64,000 nt of DNA from Flavobacterium piscisymbiosum (lineage in GTDB: Bacteria > Bacteroidota > Bacteroidia > Flavobacteriales > Flavobacteriaceae): NCBI RefSeq assembly GCF_020905295.1, contig NZ_JAJJMM010000001.1, positions 1,550,001 to 1,614,000 on the forward strand, written 5' to 3'. The notes beneath the pieces were generated by a model that was not told the DNA's origin, made no database searches, and worked only from the letters and a program-made list of their open reading frames with translations. A program made the position numbers and the translations under genes. Positions 17,421 through 25,594 of this stretch are shown here, piece by piece. The first letter of the stretch is position 1. Each line of letters begins with the position of its first letter.

Positions 17421-18980
17421 TTACACCACCGGAATATAAATATCAAATTTAGCTCCGTGATGCAGTTTACCGGTTGCGGTAATAACCCCATTATGATTTT
17501 CTACAATTTTTTTCGAAATGGCAAGACCAATCCCGGTTCCTTTATAATCGGTTTTATTGTTCAGCTGTTGGAACATCTCGAAAACGCGGCTTTCAAACTG
17601 AGGGTCAAATCCAATACCGTTATCGCTTATAATAATGTGGCAATAATCAGCCGATGATTTATTTTTCTTTGTCGTTGGTTTTGTATAAATACTTTCGATC
17701 GTAATATGAGGTGCTTTTTCTTTTGTGGAGAATTTCAGAGAATTACTCACTAAATTGTATATCAATTGATGAAACTGCGACGGAATTATAAACGCGCTAC
17801 AATTTCCGGATATTTCGACAATAGCTTTTTTAGTTATAATTTCTTTTTTTAAATCTTCTAGTACTTTATCTATAATAGCATTAAGATTGACGTTCTCAAA
17901 TTTCTTTTCGGTTACACTAGTTCTTGAATAAGTCAATAAATCATTTATAAGTGCCTGCATATGAAAGGCAGCAACTTCTATTCGTTCAAAATAATATTTT
18001 CCTTTATCTGTTAAATTTTGATGTTCATCAGTTGAAATTCGGTCTGCGAAAACCTGTATTTTCCTCAAAGGTTCCTGCAAATGATGACTTGAAATATAGG
18101 TAAAAGCTTCAAGTTCGTTGTTGGCGAGGATTAATTCGGCAGCGCGTTTTTCTTTTTCATTGTTCTGGAAAGTAAGTTCTGTGTTAGCTATAAGAAGTTC
18201 AGCGGCGCGCTTTTCTTTTTCCTTGTTCTGATACGCCAGTTCTTTATTGGCAATAACGAGTTCTGCGGCTCTTTTTTCTTTTTCTTTATTCTGAAAAGTT
18301 AGTTCTTTATTGGCAATGACAAGTTCGGCAGCACGATCTTCTTTTTCCTGGTTTTGGTAGGCCAGTTCAGTATTTGCAATAACCAATTCGGCAGCACGCT
18401 TTTCTTTTTCTTTATTTTGAAATAATAGCTCAGAATTCGCAATGCTTAATTCATCTGCCCGTTTTTGTTTCTCTTTGTTTTGATACGCCAGTTCTGTATT
18501 TGCAATAACAAGTTCGGCAGCGCGATCTTCTTTTTCCTGATTTTGATACGCCAGTTCTGCATTGGCAATAAGAAGTTCAGCAGCGCGTTTTTCTTTTTCT
18601 TTATTCTGATATGCTAGTTCTGTGTTGGCAATAACCAATTCTGCAGCACGTTTTCCTTTTTCTTGATTCTGAAAGGTTAGTTCTTTATTCGCAATAATAA
18701 GTTCAGCCGCTCGGTCTTCTTTTTCCTGGTTTTGGTAGGCCAGTTCTGTATTTGCGATAACGAGTTCGGCAGCACGTTTCTCTTTTTCTTTGTTTTGAAA
18801 AGCGAGTTCTTTATTAGCAATAATCAGCTCTGCAGCACGTTTTTTTCGTTCTTCTATTTGTTGGGCGAGTCTTTTATTAACCAACAACAATTCGTCATTG
18901 TGATTTGTTTTATTCTTGTCAGAAAAAGTATTTTTATCAGCTGGAATAATCTTTTTTTCACTCATGTTTTTTTGGCGCAT
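17421..18980 (-). CDS. Cytoplasmic histidine kinase with twelve 21-residue coiled-coil repeats
   Basis: 519 aa (an alternative start MSEKK is at 18965). No membrane segment. Residues 48-299 are twelve near-identical 21-residue units of the form RAAELVIANTELAYQNKEKE, i.e. three heptads each, forming a long coiled coil. The H-box is YISSHHLQEPLRKIQ, the phytochrome-like type. The ATPase domain has the N-box NLVSNSLKFS, the G1 box DNGIGFD and the G2 box GTGIGLAISKKIVE. There is no receiver or PAS domain, and no response regulator gene beside it. The input is probably through the coiled coil or a partner protein. Unit number is likely to vary between strains because the 63-bp repeats can recombine. 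Confidence 0.88.
   Translation of the reverse strand: MRQKNMSEKKIIPADKNTFSDKNKTNHNDELLLVNKRLAQQIEERKKRAAELIIANKELAFQNKEKEKRAAELVIANTELAYQNQEKEDRAAELIIANKELTFQNQEKGKRAAELVIANTELAYQNKEKEKRAAELLIANAELAYQNQEKEDRAAELVIANTELAYQNKEKQKRADELSIANSELLFQNKEKEKRAAELVIANTELAYQNQEKEDRAAELVIANKELTFQNKEKEKRAAELVIANKELAYQNKEKEKRAAELLIANTELTFQNNEKEKRAAELILANNELEAFTYISSHHLQEPLRKIQVFADRISTDEHQNLTDKGKYYFERIEVAAFHMQALINDLLTYSRTSVTEKKFENVNLNAIIDKVLEDLKKEIITKKAIVEISGNCSAFIIPSQFHQLIYNLVSNSLKFSTKEKAPHITIESIYTKPTTKKNKSSADYCHIIISDNGIGFDPQFESRVFEMFQQLNNKTDYKGTGIGLAISKKIVENHNGVITATGKLHHGAKFDIYIPVV
18084..18839 (-). repeat. 63-bp tandem repeats within the kinase gene
   Basis: Twelve in-frame 63-bp units encoding the 21-residue coiled-coil repeat; the last runs into the H-box region. 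Variation among units is mostly synonymous or conservative (Asn-Thr/Asn-Lys, Ala-Tyr/Thr-Phe), in an alternating pattern that suggests doublet duplication. Confidence 0.85.
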
Positions 18981-19213
18981 TTATCCAAATGTAACCTAAC
19001 TGAATTTAATGTTCTTGTTTTAAATGTGATAACTGAATTTATAATTGTAAAATAGCATTATCAATCGAACAAATGTTTTCATTATGAGTTTTTTCTTTCA
19101 TTATAAATAATTGATTTTCATTAATTCTAAAAAAAATCGGACTGACTTACAAGAGTAAGGTTTGTATAGTACTTTATTTTAATAAGAAAATATTTACTAT
19201 TTTTACGTTTTAA

Positions 19214-19405
19214 ATGAAAATGAGAAATATGGAAATCAAAAATCAGGTATTAGAGGCGATGAAAAAAGCCCAACAGCCGTTAAACGCAGGTAAAGTAGTT
19301 GAGCTAACTAAATTAGATCGTAAAGATGTAGATAAAGCAATGAAAATGCTGAAGGACGAAGGTTCAATAGTTTCTCCTAAACGTTGCTTTTGGGAAGCAA
19401 AATAA
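19214..19405 (+). CDS. Small winged-helix DNA-binding-like protein
   Basis: 63 aa. The sequence NQVLEAMKKAQQPLNAGKVV, then KLDRKDVDKAMKMLKDEGSI, reads as a compact winged helix: two helices, a turn, a recognition helix and a wing ending VSPKRCFWEAK. It may act as a transcription factor or nucleic-acid-binding accessory. The start could also be the ATG at 19229 (MEIKNQ). It stands alone, with a hairpin downstream. I recognise it as a common flavobacterial small protein but not with a known function. Confidence 0.7.
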   Translation: MKMRNMEIKNQVLEAMKKAQQPLNAGKVVELTKLDRKDVDKAMKMLKDEGSIVSPKRCFWEAK

Positions 19406-19437
19406 TTTTGAAAAAAAACTATTAATAAGAGACAGAC

Positions 19438-19462
19438 CTAACAGGTGTTTAAAACCTGTTAG
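19438..19462. terminator. Hairpin between convergent genes
   Basis: CTAACAGGT (19438-19446) and ACCTGTTAG (19454-19462), 7-nt loop. It lacks a long T-run, so it may be a dispersed repeat as well as a terminator; a related CCCGACA/TGTCGGG hairpin with an AAACCTG core is at 49117-49142. Confidence 0.5.
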
Positions 19463-19470
19463 TTCTAAAT

Positions 19471-19977
19471 CTAAATCTTAATCTCAAACAAACTAAAAGA
19501 ACCTTCTTTATAATGTTCCGGTAATTCGCTCGTCCATTCGATTGTGCTGATTCCTTTGTATTCGAAACCACAGCTTGTATAGTATTTGTTTATTCTTTCG
19601 TTTCCGCTATGTGTGTCAAGTCGAATGTATTCCTTGCCGTTTTCTTTGGCATATATTTTTACCCATTCGATAATTTTTTTAACATACGATTGCCCTCTGA
19701 ATTTTGGGTTTGTTGCAATACGATGAAGATATACAGCGGGATCTTTACTTGCTTCTTTCCAAATAATTAAATCATTAAAAGTAAGTACAAATGTACAGGC
19801 AACTTCGTTTTCTTCTTTGATTATAAAATGACGGTTTTCAGCAATTTCTTTTTCGATTAAAGCTCTTTCAAAACCTCTCCAGCTTTTATTGTTGACCGTT
19901 TTTTGATAAGATGTAGCTTGATTATAAATATCGAAAACAGCATCGATATCTTCATTTGTAGTTTTAAAAAATTCCAT
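19471..19977 (-). CDS. GNAT-family N-acetyltransferase
   Basis: 168 aa. The acetyl-CoA-binding motif A is HRIATNPKFRGQSYVKKIIE, and the following YIRLDTHSGNERINKYYTSC-GFEYKG is motif B. It is a single GNAT domain with unknown substrate, cytoplasmic. No operon partner: the next minus-strand gene upstream begins 80 bp away but reads through in the same direction, so co-transcription with the nitrilase is possible. Confidence 0.9.
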   Translation of the reverse strand: MEFFKTTNEDIDAVFDIYNQATSYQKTVNNKSWRGFERALIEKEIAENRHFIIKEENEVACTFVLTFNDLIIWKEASKDPAVYLHRIATNPKFRGQSYVKKIIEWVKIYAKENGKEYIRLDTHSGNERINKYYTSCGFEYKGISTIEWTSELPEHYKEGSFSLFEIKI

Positions 19978-20056
19978 TATGGGCTTGTATTCTTTGGATT
20001 AATGAATCCTGCAAAGGTAGATTTTCATAGGCGTAATGCCAGTAAAAATCTTAGTT

Positions 20057-21016
20057 TTAACTTTTTTTATCAGAGTTTAACCAAACTACATTTTGTTCAG
20101 ATTTATGATCTTGCCCAATAATATCGCGGTATAATTCTGGTCTTCTCGCTTTTATGTAGCGACTTCCTCCAGCCTGAGTATTTTTTTCAGGAGTAAGAAT
20201 TGCGGTTGCAAAAGAGTCATCAAAAGTTCGACATTCGGCCAGAATATCTCCAAACGGATCAATAATCATCGAACATCCATTTTTCAATTGATCGTCATCC
20301 ATGCCAATTGGGTTCGAAAAAACGGCATAAATAGCATTGTCATATGCTCTTGCCGGTAACCATTTCATGAGCCAGTCCCTGCCTTTCATTCCGTCAAATT
20401 CCAGTCGTAAAGAAGTAGGATCGGCTTCGCGGTTTTCCCAAAGTTCAGGCGCAACAAAACCGGCACCAGGTCGGGTAGAAGGCGTGCACATCGTGACATG
20501 AGGCATAAAAATAATATCAGCATCCAAAAGTTTTGTCGCACGCACATTTTCGATAATATTATTGTCGTAGCAAATAAGGATTCCGCATTTCCAGCCTTTA
20601 ATTTCAAAAATACAATAACGATCTCCGGGCGTCAAATATGGGTTTATAAACGGATGCAGTTTTCTATATTTGGCAACCAGACCATTTTTATCAACACAAA
20701 CATAAGCTTTGAAAAGATTGTCGTTTTCATCTTTTTCAAAAAGTCCGGCAAGAATTACAATGTCATTCTTTTTAGCAATTTCAGTAAGTTTTAAAATGCT
20801 TTCTCCAGTAGGGATAATTTCGGCTATGTCCAGCATTTGTTCTTTCGATAAATGTCTTGCAAAAGTATATCCGGTGATCGAACATTCATGAAACGAAATT
20901 ACATCGCAACTTTCATTAGCTGCTTTTGCAGAAAGTTTTTCGATTACAGATAAATTATAATTTTTATCACCGCTTTTATTCTCGAACTGAGCTGTGGCTA
21001 TTTTTAGATTTTTCAT
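20057..21016 (-). CDS. Carbon-nitrogen hydrolase (nitrilase superfamily)
   Basis: 319 aa. The catalytic triad is visible: Glu44 in SFHECSITGY, Lys119 in KYRKLHPF, Cys149 in GILICYDN. Sequence around the Cys and the length fit the amidase branches (N-carbamoyl-putrescine or aliphatic amidase-like) more than true nitrilases, but the substrate cannot be fixed. Cytoplasmic. An AraC regulator is 70 bp upstream on the same strand, and a TACTTTTG -7 element plus the palindrome ATAGAATTCTAT lie between them. Confidence 0.9.
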   Translation of the reverse strand: MKNLKIATAQFENKSGDKNYNLSVIEKLSAKAANESCDVISFHECSITGYTFARHLSKEQMLDIAEIIPTGESILKLTEIAKKNDIVILAGLFEKDENDNLFKAYVCVDKNGLVAKYRKLHPFINPYLTPGDRYCIFEIKGWKCGILICYDNNIIENVRATKLLDADIIFMPHVTMCTPSTRPGAGFVAPELWENREADPTSLRLEFDGMKGRDWLMKWLPARAYDNAIYAVFSNPIGMDDDQLKNGCSMIIDPFGDILAECRTFDDSFATAILTPEKNTQAGGSRYIKARRPELYRDIIGQDHKSEQNVVWLNSDKKS

Positions 21017-21038
21017 ATTGTACGCTATTAATGAAAGT

Positions 21039-21064
21039 CAAAAGTAGCGTTCATAGAATTCTAT
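21039..21064 (-). promoter_or_regulatory. -7 element and 12-bp palindrome before the nitrilase gene
   Basis: On the minus strand TACTTTTG (21046-21039) matches TAnnTTTG, 23 bp before the start. Just upstream is the perfect palindrome ATAGAATTCTAT (21053-21064), a plausible operator for the AraC-type regulator encoded next door. Confidence 0.45.
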
Positions 21065-21085
21065 AAATTGTATAAAACCGACATT

Positions 21086-21910
21086 TTAAAATAAACCTGA
21101 AACAGAAGTTTTGATGAGGTTGTTGGTTAATTTTCCGGTGCTCACTAAATATTCTTTCGGCGTTATTCCGGTATGTTTTCTAAATTCTTTTATCAGATGA
21201 GATTGATCAGAAAATCCGGCATCATAACAAATAGTGGTGAGATTGGTTTCCTGAGATTTGTATTTTAGCAGTTTTAAGAAATGATGTAGCCTTATAACGT
21301 TGCCAAATTTTTTCGGATTTAACCCAATGCATTCTTTAAATTTTCTTTCCAAATGTCTTTCGGTATAACCGGTATAATCCACCAATTGTTTTAGAGTGAA
21401 ATCTCCTTTATTAGCAATAATAAAATCTAAAGAATTGTTGATGATAAACTGATTTGAAATTGGTTTTGTAACGATCAAGGCGCTGAAAAATTGATTCAGA
21501 TGTTCAATTCTTCCCTGATTATTTTGTTCCGATAATTGCTCCTGAAGTATAGACGCTTTTTGACCCAATACATCTTCAACCGGAATAATAGCATCCTGAA
21601 ATTCGTTGGCCGGAATTCCTAACAATTGATGTATTCCGTTGGGCTGAAAAACGACAATTATTAATGAAATTTCATTATCAGAATAAATGTCTTTAAAACC
21701 GTCCAGTTGTCCGTATATAAAAGAAGTTGGCAAATAATTCTTTACTTCATAATTGTCAAGACCAGAAATAAGTTTGTTTTTTAAAGAAAATACAAGCCCG
21801 GTATTACCATCAGAAAACAAGCGCAGTTTTTGTATAGCGGTTGCTGCACTATCCAAAAAAAGATAATGTTTTATATATGGCGCTAATTCTTTTGATGGTG
21901 AAACCTGCAT
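21086..21910 (-). CDS. AraC-family regulator
   Basis: 274 aa. Residues 1-140 look like the beta-rich N-terminal sensor seen in many AraC proteins of this type (MQVSPSKELAPYIKHYLFLD). Residues about 165-262 hold the double HTH (DFTLKQLVDYTGYTERHLER, CIGLNPKKFGNVIRLHHFL, then AGFSDQSHLIKEFRKHTGIT-PKEYL). It likely controls the nitrilase gene directly downstream on the same strand. The effector is unknown. Confidence 0.9.
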   Translation of the reverse strand: MQVSPSKELAPYIKHYLFLDSAATAIQKLRLFSDGNTGLVFSLKNKLISGLDNYEVKNYLPTSFIYGQLDGFKDIYSDNEISLIIVVFQPNGIHQLLGIPANEFQDAIIPVEDVLGQKASILQEQLSEQNNQGRIEHLNQFFSALIVTKPISNQFIINNSLDFIIANKGDFTLKQLVDYTGYTERHLERKFKECIGLNPKKFGNVIRLHHFLKLLKYKSQETNLTTICYDAGFSDQSHLIKEFRKHTGITPKEYLVSTGKLTNNLIKTSVSGLF

Positions 21911-22073
21911 TGTTTAAATCTTAAAAAGCCGACTTTTACAAAATTAAGGATAATTTCCGAACTATGATTTTTTGCACTTTATTCTGATTATAAAATTGAT
22001 TGAATTAGAAAAGCGCTTCTTGTTAAAATTATCTAAAAATATTATATATTTGGTCCCGTATATAAATATTTTA

Positions 22074-22436
22074 ATGGATTTACCCCCTTATTCACCGGGC
22101 TTACATAAACTAGTTACTTTGCATGTCGCTAAAACTCAAAAACTAACAGATAGTCAGGGTTTTGTTGCGATAACCAATTCTATTTTAGAGCAATACAGTC
22201 TCGAGAAAGTAGGCGTTATTGTTCATGATTTTGACAATGACAGCTTCACGATTTCGTTTTGCCTTAAAGAATCTCATATTTGTATACACACCTGGCCAGA
22301 ATACAATCAGCTTACTTTAGATGTTTATTTGTGCAATTATCAACAGGATAATTCACAAAAAGTACGCGATGTTATGGCCCATTATATTGCTTATTTTGAA
22401 GGAACAATTATAAAAGATTTTGAAATTAACCGTTAG
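22074..22436 (+). CDS. S-adenosylmethionine decarboxylase-like protein (SpeD/SpeH)
   Basis: Start chosen at the ATG at 22074 (MDLPPYSPGLHKLVTLHVAK), giving 120 aa; the longer frame from 21972 adds a hydrophobic stretch unlike the family. The self-cleavage motif is KESHICIHTWPE: Glu66-Ser67 is the expected cleavage and pyruvoyl site, and His72 and Cys87 (DVYLCN) lie at the same spacings as Ser63/His68/Cys83 in the Thermotoga enzyme. It is therefore probably an active, self-processing AdoMet decarboxylase that supplies aminopropyl donor. It is the first gene of an operon ending at 28212 that also encodes a spermidine-synthase-like enzyme. Only 3 bp separate it from the next gene. Confidence 0.85.
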   Translation: MDLPPYSPGLHKLVTLHVAKTQKLTDSQGFVAITNSILEQYSLEKVGVIVHDFDNDSFTISFCLKESHICIHTWPEYNQLTLDVYLCNYQQDNSQKVRDVMAHYIAYFEGTIIKDFEINR

Positions 22437-22439
22437 TAT

Positions 22440-23669
22440 ATGAAAGTTCCTTGTTACGATTGTAATACCGTTACCGAATTAGAAGTTGGTTTTAAAGTAG
22501 TAAATTTTGTCTGCCCCAATTGTCATAGTTTATATTGGGCAGATAGCGAAGGACAGCTTCGTTCAAGATCGAAATTTAAACCAGAGATAAACCATTTTGA
22601 TTTTAAAATTGGAGATAAAGGTTTTTTAAAAGGCGCCGAATATATGGTTACCGGTGCGATAACCAAAAAGGTCAACGGAGGTTATCATTGGAGAGAATAT
22701 ATCCTGAAAAATGATGCCGGTGATTTTGTTTATCTTTCTGAATCAGACGGGCATTGGATATTTTTGACCGAAATGGAAGAGAAATTCGATGTACGAACCC
22801 ATCCAAAATCTATAACATACCAGAGCAGTTCTTTTCATCTTTATGAATATTCGGATACAGATATAGACAATGCCGCAGGTTTTTTTGATTTTGAATTGCC
22901 TGTCAAAAGAGTCCATCTGACAGAATATATTCAACCGCCTTTGATGATTTCTATCGAAAAAATGAATGGTGTCGAAACCGCTTTTCTTGGAGAATATATT
23001 AGTAAAAAAGAAATTAAAAAGGCATTCCCGCAAGCTAATTTACCTTATCAGAGAGGTGTAAATATGGTTCAGCCTTATTATTTTGATGTGAATAATATGG
23101 CGATTATATTTTGCATTTTTCTTTTGATGATCATTACGGCAAACTGGTATATTTATAAAGATCAGGCGGAGCAAACTGTATTTGATAAAGCCATAGCTTT
23201 TACTGATTTTAACGATAAAGAAGTTACAAGTGAATCATTTGTACTAAAAGGAGGTTCGGCTCCCATTACCGTTCGCGTGTCAACAGATGTCGATAATTCA
23301 TGGGCGAATGTAGATGTTGCGCTGGTAAATGAAACCACTAATGATGAAATTCATGCCAATAAAGATATTGAGTATTATCACGGTTACGAAGATGGCGAAA
23401 GCTGGACCGAAGGAAACTGGTCTGAAAAATTTAATATTTGCGGAGTTAAAGAAGGAAAATACCACCTTTTGATAAAACCATTAAAAGCACCCGAAGACAA
23501 TAAAAATACGGCAATGAAAGTGAAAGTGGTGTGGAATCAGCCTTCGAGTCGAAACGTATGGATCATTGCTATATTCATGATTGTGGTGTATGTCGTGATA
23601 CGATATTTTAAAATTAATTTTGAAAAAACCAGATGGGAAGATAGCTCTTACTCTCCCTACAGCGAATAA
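22440..23669 (+). CDS. DUF4178-type zinc-ribbon membrane protein
   Basis: 409 aa. N-terminal zinc ribbon: CYDC at 5-8 and CPNC at 29-32. Residues about 55-190 form a beta-rich DUF4178-like domain (FKIGDKGFLKGAEYMVTGAI, HWREYILKND-GDFVYLSESDGHW). A membrane segment is near 218-237 and a second near the C-terminus (VWIIAIFMIVVYVVIRYF); between them lies a beta-sandwich, probably periplasmic. From memory of comparative-genomics work, DUF4178 proteins accompany DUF350 and AdoMetDC/spermidine-synthase-like genes. Molecular role unknown. Starts 3 bp after the SpeD-like gene. Confidence 0.8.
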   Translation: MKVPCYDCNTVTELEVGFKVVNFVCPNCHSLYWADSEGQLRSRSKFKPEINHFDFKIGDKGFLKGAEYMVTGAITKKVNGGYHWREYILKNDAGDFVYLSESDGHWIFLTEMEEKFDVRTHPKSITYQSSSFHLYEYSDTDIDNAAGFFDFELPVKRVHLTEYIQPPLMISIEKMNGVETAFLGEYISKKEIKKAFPQANLPYQRGVNMVQPYYFDVNNMAIIFCIFLLMIITANWYIYKDQAEQTVFDKAIAFTDFNDKEVTSESFVLKGGSAPITVRVSTDVDNSWANVDVALVNETTNDEIHANKDIEYYHGYEDGESWTEGNWSEKFNICGVKEGKYHLLIKPLKAPEDNKNTAMKVKVVWNQPSSRNVWIIAIFMIVVYVVIRYFKINFEKTRWEDSSYSPYSE

Positions 23670-23674
23670 CAATT

Positions 23675-23854
23675 ATGAAAAGTATTTTTGATTTTTTAAA
23701 GAATAATTTAGCCGCACTTGCAATAGGGTTATTTTGCTTTGCCGCGTATTTGTATTTTGCTTATTCCGGAAACAGGATTTGCGATTGCGAAACCACAGAA
23801 AAATATAGTACGTCAGGAAGTCGTAGTTCAGTTAACCATTTTTATCATAAATAA
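23675..23854 (+). CDS. 59-aa membrane-anchored small protein
   Basis: ATG at 23675, TAA at 23852-23854. It reads MKSIFDFLKNNLAALAIGLF, continues as one membrane segment (CFAAYLYFAYS) and ends in a polar tail with CDCETTEKYSTSGSRSS and His residues. It sits 5 bp after the DUF4178 gene and 11 bp before DUF350, in the same direction, so it is very likely translated. The CxC pair after the membrane segment could bind a metal or form a disulfide. No family recognised. Confidence 0.7.
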   Translation: MKSIFDFLKNNLAALAIGLFCFAAYLYFAYSGNRICDCETTEKYSTSGSRSSVNHFYHK

Positions 23855-23865
23855 ATTTTTAGATT

Positions 23866-24081
23866 ATGGATTTAGTACATTATCAGCCTATCGTTAATTC
23901 GATCATTTATTCAGTTTTAGGGTTTGTTATCTTGATAGCAGCTTATTTTATTATCGAAAAAATGACTCCCGAAAACACCTGGAAAGAGGTTGTCGAGAAA
24001 AATAATATTGCTGTTGCTATTGTTTTGGCAGCATTTATCATTGGTATTTCAATGATTATTAGTGCCGCAATTCATGGGTAA
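23866..24081 (+). CDS. DUF350-family membrane protein
   Basis: 71 aa. Two membrane helices: about 11-30 (IIYSVLGFVILIAAYFIIEK) and 47-70 (NIAVAIVLAAFIIGISMIIS). The KMTPENTWKEVVEKNNIAVA loop between them is the DUF350 signature (YjfL-like). Full-length DUF350 proteins carry two such units; this one has a single unit. Overlaps the next gene by 8 bp, showing tight coupling with the aminopropyltransferase-like enzyme. Confidence 0.8.
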   Translation: MDLVHYQPIVNSIIYSVLGFVILIAAYFIIEKMTPENTWKEVVEKNNIAVAIVLAAFIIGISMIISAAIHG

Positions 24082-25594
24082 AAAGTTTATTAAGTTTGAA
24101 TTTTTATTGCTGTTTGCCGTATTTGTTATTGCGACCTGCGGGCTTATTTATGAGCTTGTTGCAGGTACTCTGGCCAGTTATTTATTAGGCGATTCAGTCA
24201 AACAATTTTCATTTATTATTGGCGTTTACCTGTTTTCAATGGGTATTGGCTCTTTTTTCTCTAAGTTTTTTCATAAAAATTTACTGAACACTTTTGTCGA
24301 AATCGAGATATTAGTCGGTTTAATTGGCGGTTTGAGTTCAGTAGTTTTATTTTTATTGTTCGAAAGTGTCGAGTACTTTCAGTTCATTTTGTATTTACTG
24401 GTTTTTATAACCGGATTTTTGGTCGGGTTAGAAATTCCGTTATTAATGAATATCCTGAAAGACAAAGTCGAATTTAGAGATCTCGTTTCTAATGTATTTA
24501 CCTTCGATTATATTGGGGCTTTATTAGCGTCGATATTGTTTCCGTTGATTCTGGTTCCGAAATTAGGAATCATGGGAACTTCGCTGTTCTTTGGGATGAT
24601 CAACGTAAGTATTGCCATTGTTTTATGTTTTCTTTTAAAGAGAGAATTAAAGAATAGTTATTTTTTAAAAGCAAAAGCCATTTTTTCGTTTGCAATTTTG
24701 TTAGGCGTTTTTATCTTTTCAGATAAAATTTTAGCTTACTCAGAAGGAAAGCTTTACGGAGAAAATATCATTTATACAAACTCAACTCCTTATCAGAGAA
24801 TTGTTTTAACGCATAATAAGAGCGATTACAGGCTTTATCTAAACAACAACCTACAATTTAGTTCAGCCGATGAATATCGTTACCACGAAGCCTTAGTGCA
24901 TCCCGTAATGTCGATTGCCAAAAATGTCAAACATGTTTTGGTTTTGGGCGGAGGTGATGGTTTGGCCGTCCGTGAGATTTTAAAATACAAAGACGTCGAA
25001 AAAGTCACTTTGGTTGATCTTGATCAGGGAATGACAAAATTGTTTAAAACCAACAAAGTCTTGACAGATTTTAATAAAGGTTCGCTTAACAACCCAAAAG
25101 TTACCGTAATTAATACTGATGCTTATATTTGGGCAAAAACGTGTACCGAAAAGTTTGATGTTGCCATTATCGATTTTCCCGATCCGTCCAATTATAGCTT
25201 AGGAAAGCTGTATTCTTTGAATTTTTATCAAACCCTAAAAACAATTTTGCAGCCGGATGCAGCGGTTGTCATTCAGACGACTTCGCCTTATTTTGCGCCA
25301 AAATCGTTTTGGTGTATCAATAAAACGGTCATGCAGGTTTTTCCTCAGGTCGATGCGTATCATGCTTATGTTCCTTCGTTTGGAGAATGGGGTTACACGA
25401 TCGCCATCAACGGTTTTGGAACTACTTTTAATAATGTAAACCGAAAAGCTGACGGATTGAGATTCTACAATTACCAATTCGACAGATTCAATTATTTTAC
25501 TAACGATATGATCTCAAATGAAGTTGAAATCAATCGATTAGACAACCAAATTTTAGTACGCTATTTTGATGAAGAATGGGGAAAATTACAGTAA
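24074..25594 (+). CDS. Membrane-embedded spermidine-synthase-like enzyme
   Basis: 506 aa from the ATG at 24074 (GTG at 24062 is the alternative). Residues 1-215 hold about seven membrane helices. Residues 220-506 are a spermidine-synthase fold: YQRIVLTHN, LYLNNNLQFSSADEYRYHEA, the GGGDG AdoMet/dcAdoMet loop (VLVLGGGDGLAVREIL), the acidic VTLVDLD, and DVAIIDFPDPSNYSLGKLYS. The last motif is the catalytic/amine-binding region of aminopropyltransferases. The enzyme probably transfers an aminopropyl group from decarboxylated AdoMet made by the SpeD-like protein. A membrane-bound form suggests a lipid, peptide or envelope acceptor rather than free putrescine; this last point is inference. Confidence 0.88.
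   Translation: MGKKFIKFEFLLLFAVFVIATCGLIYELVAGTLASYLLGDSVKQFSFIIGVYLFSMGIGSFFSKFFHKNLLNTFVEIEILVGLIGGLSSVVLFLLFESVEYFQFILYLLVFITGFLVGLEIPLLMNILKDKVEFRDLVSNVFTFDYIGALLASILFPLILVPKLGIMGTSLFFGMINVSIAIVLCFLLKRELKNSYFLKAKAIFSFAILLGVFIFSDKILAYSEGKLYGENIIYTNSTPYQRIVLTHNKSDYRLYLNNNLQFSSADEYRYHEALVHPVMSIAKNVKHVLVLGGGDGLAVREILKYKDVEKVTLVDLDQGMTKLFKTNKVLTDFNKGSLNNPKVTVINTDAYIWAKTCTEKFDVAIIDFPDPSNYSLGKLYSLNFYQTLKTILQPDAAVVIQTTSPYFAPKSFWCINKTVMQVFPQVDAYHAYVPSFGEWGYTIAINGFGTTFNNVNRKADGLRFYNYQFDRFNYFTNDMISNEVEINRLDNQILVRYFDEEWGKLQ

Noticed and set aside
21972..22073. N-terminal membrane extension of the SpeD-like protein
   Set aside because: The extra 34 residues are AT-rich and hydrophobic, unlike the family; the ATG at 22074 gives catalytic spacings equal to characterised enzymes.
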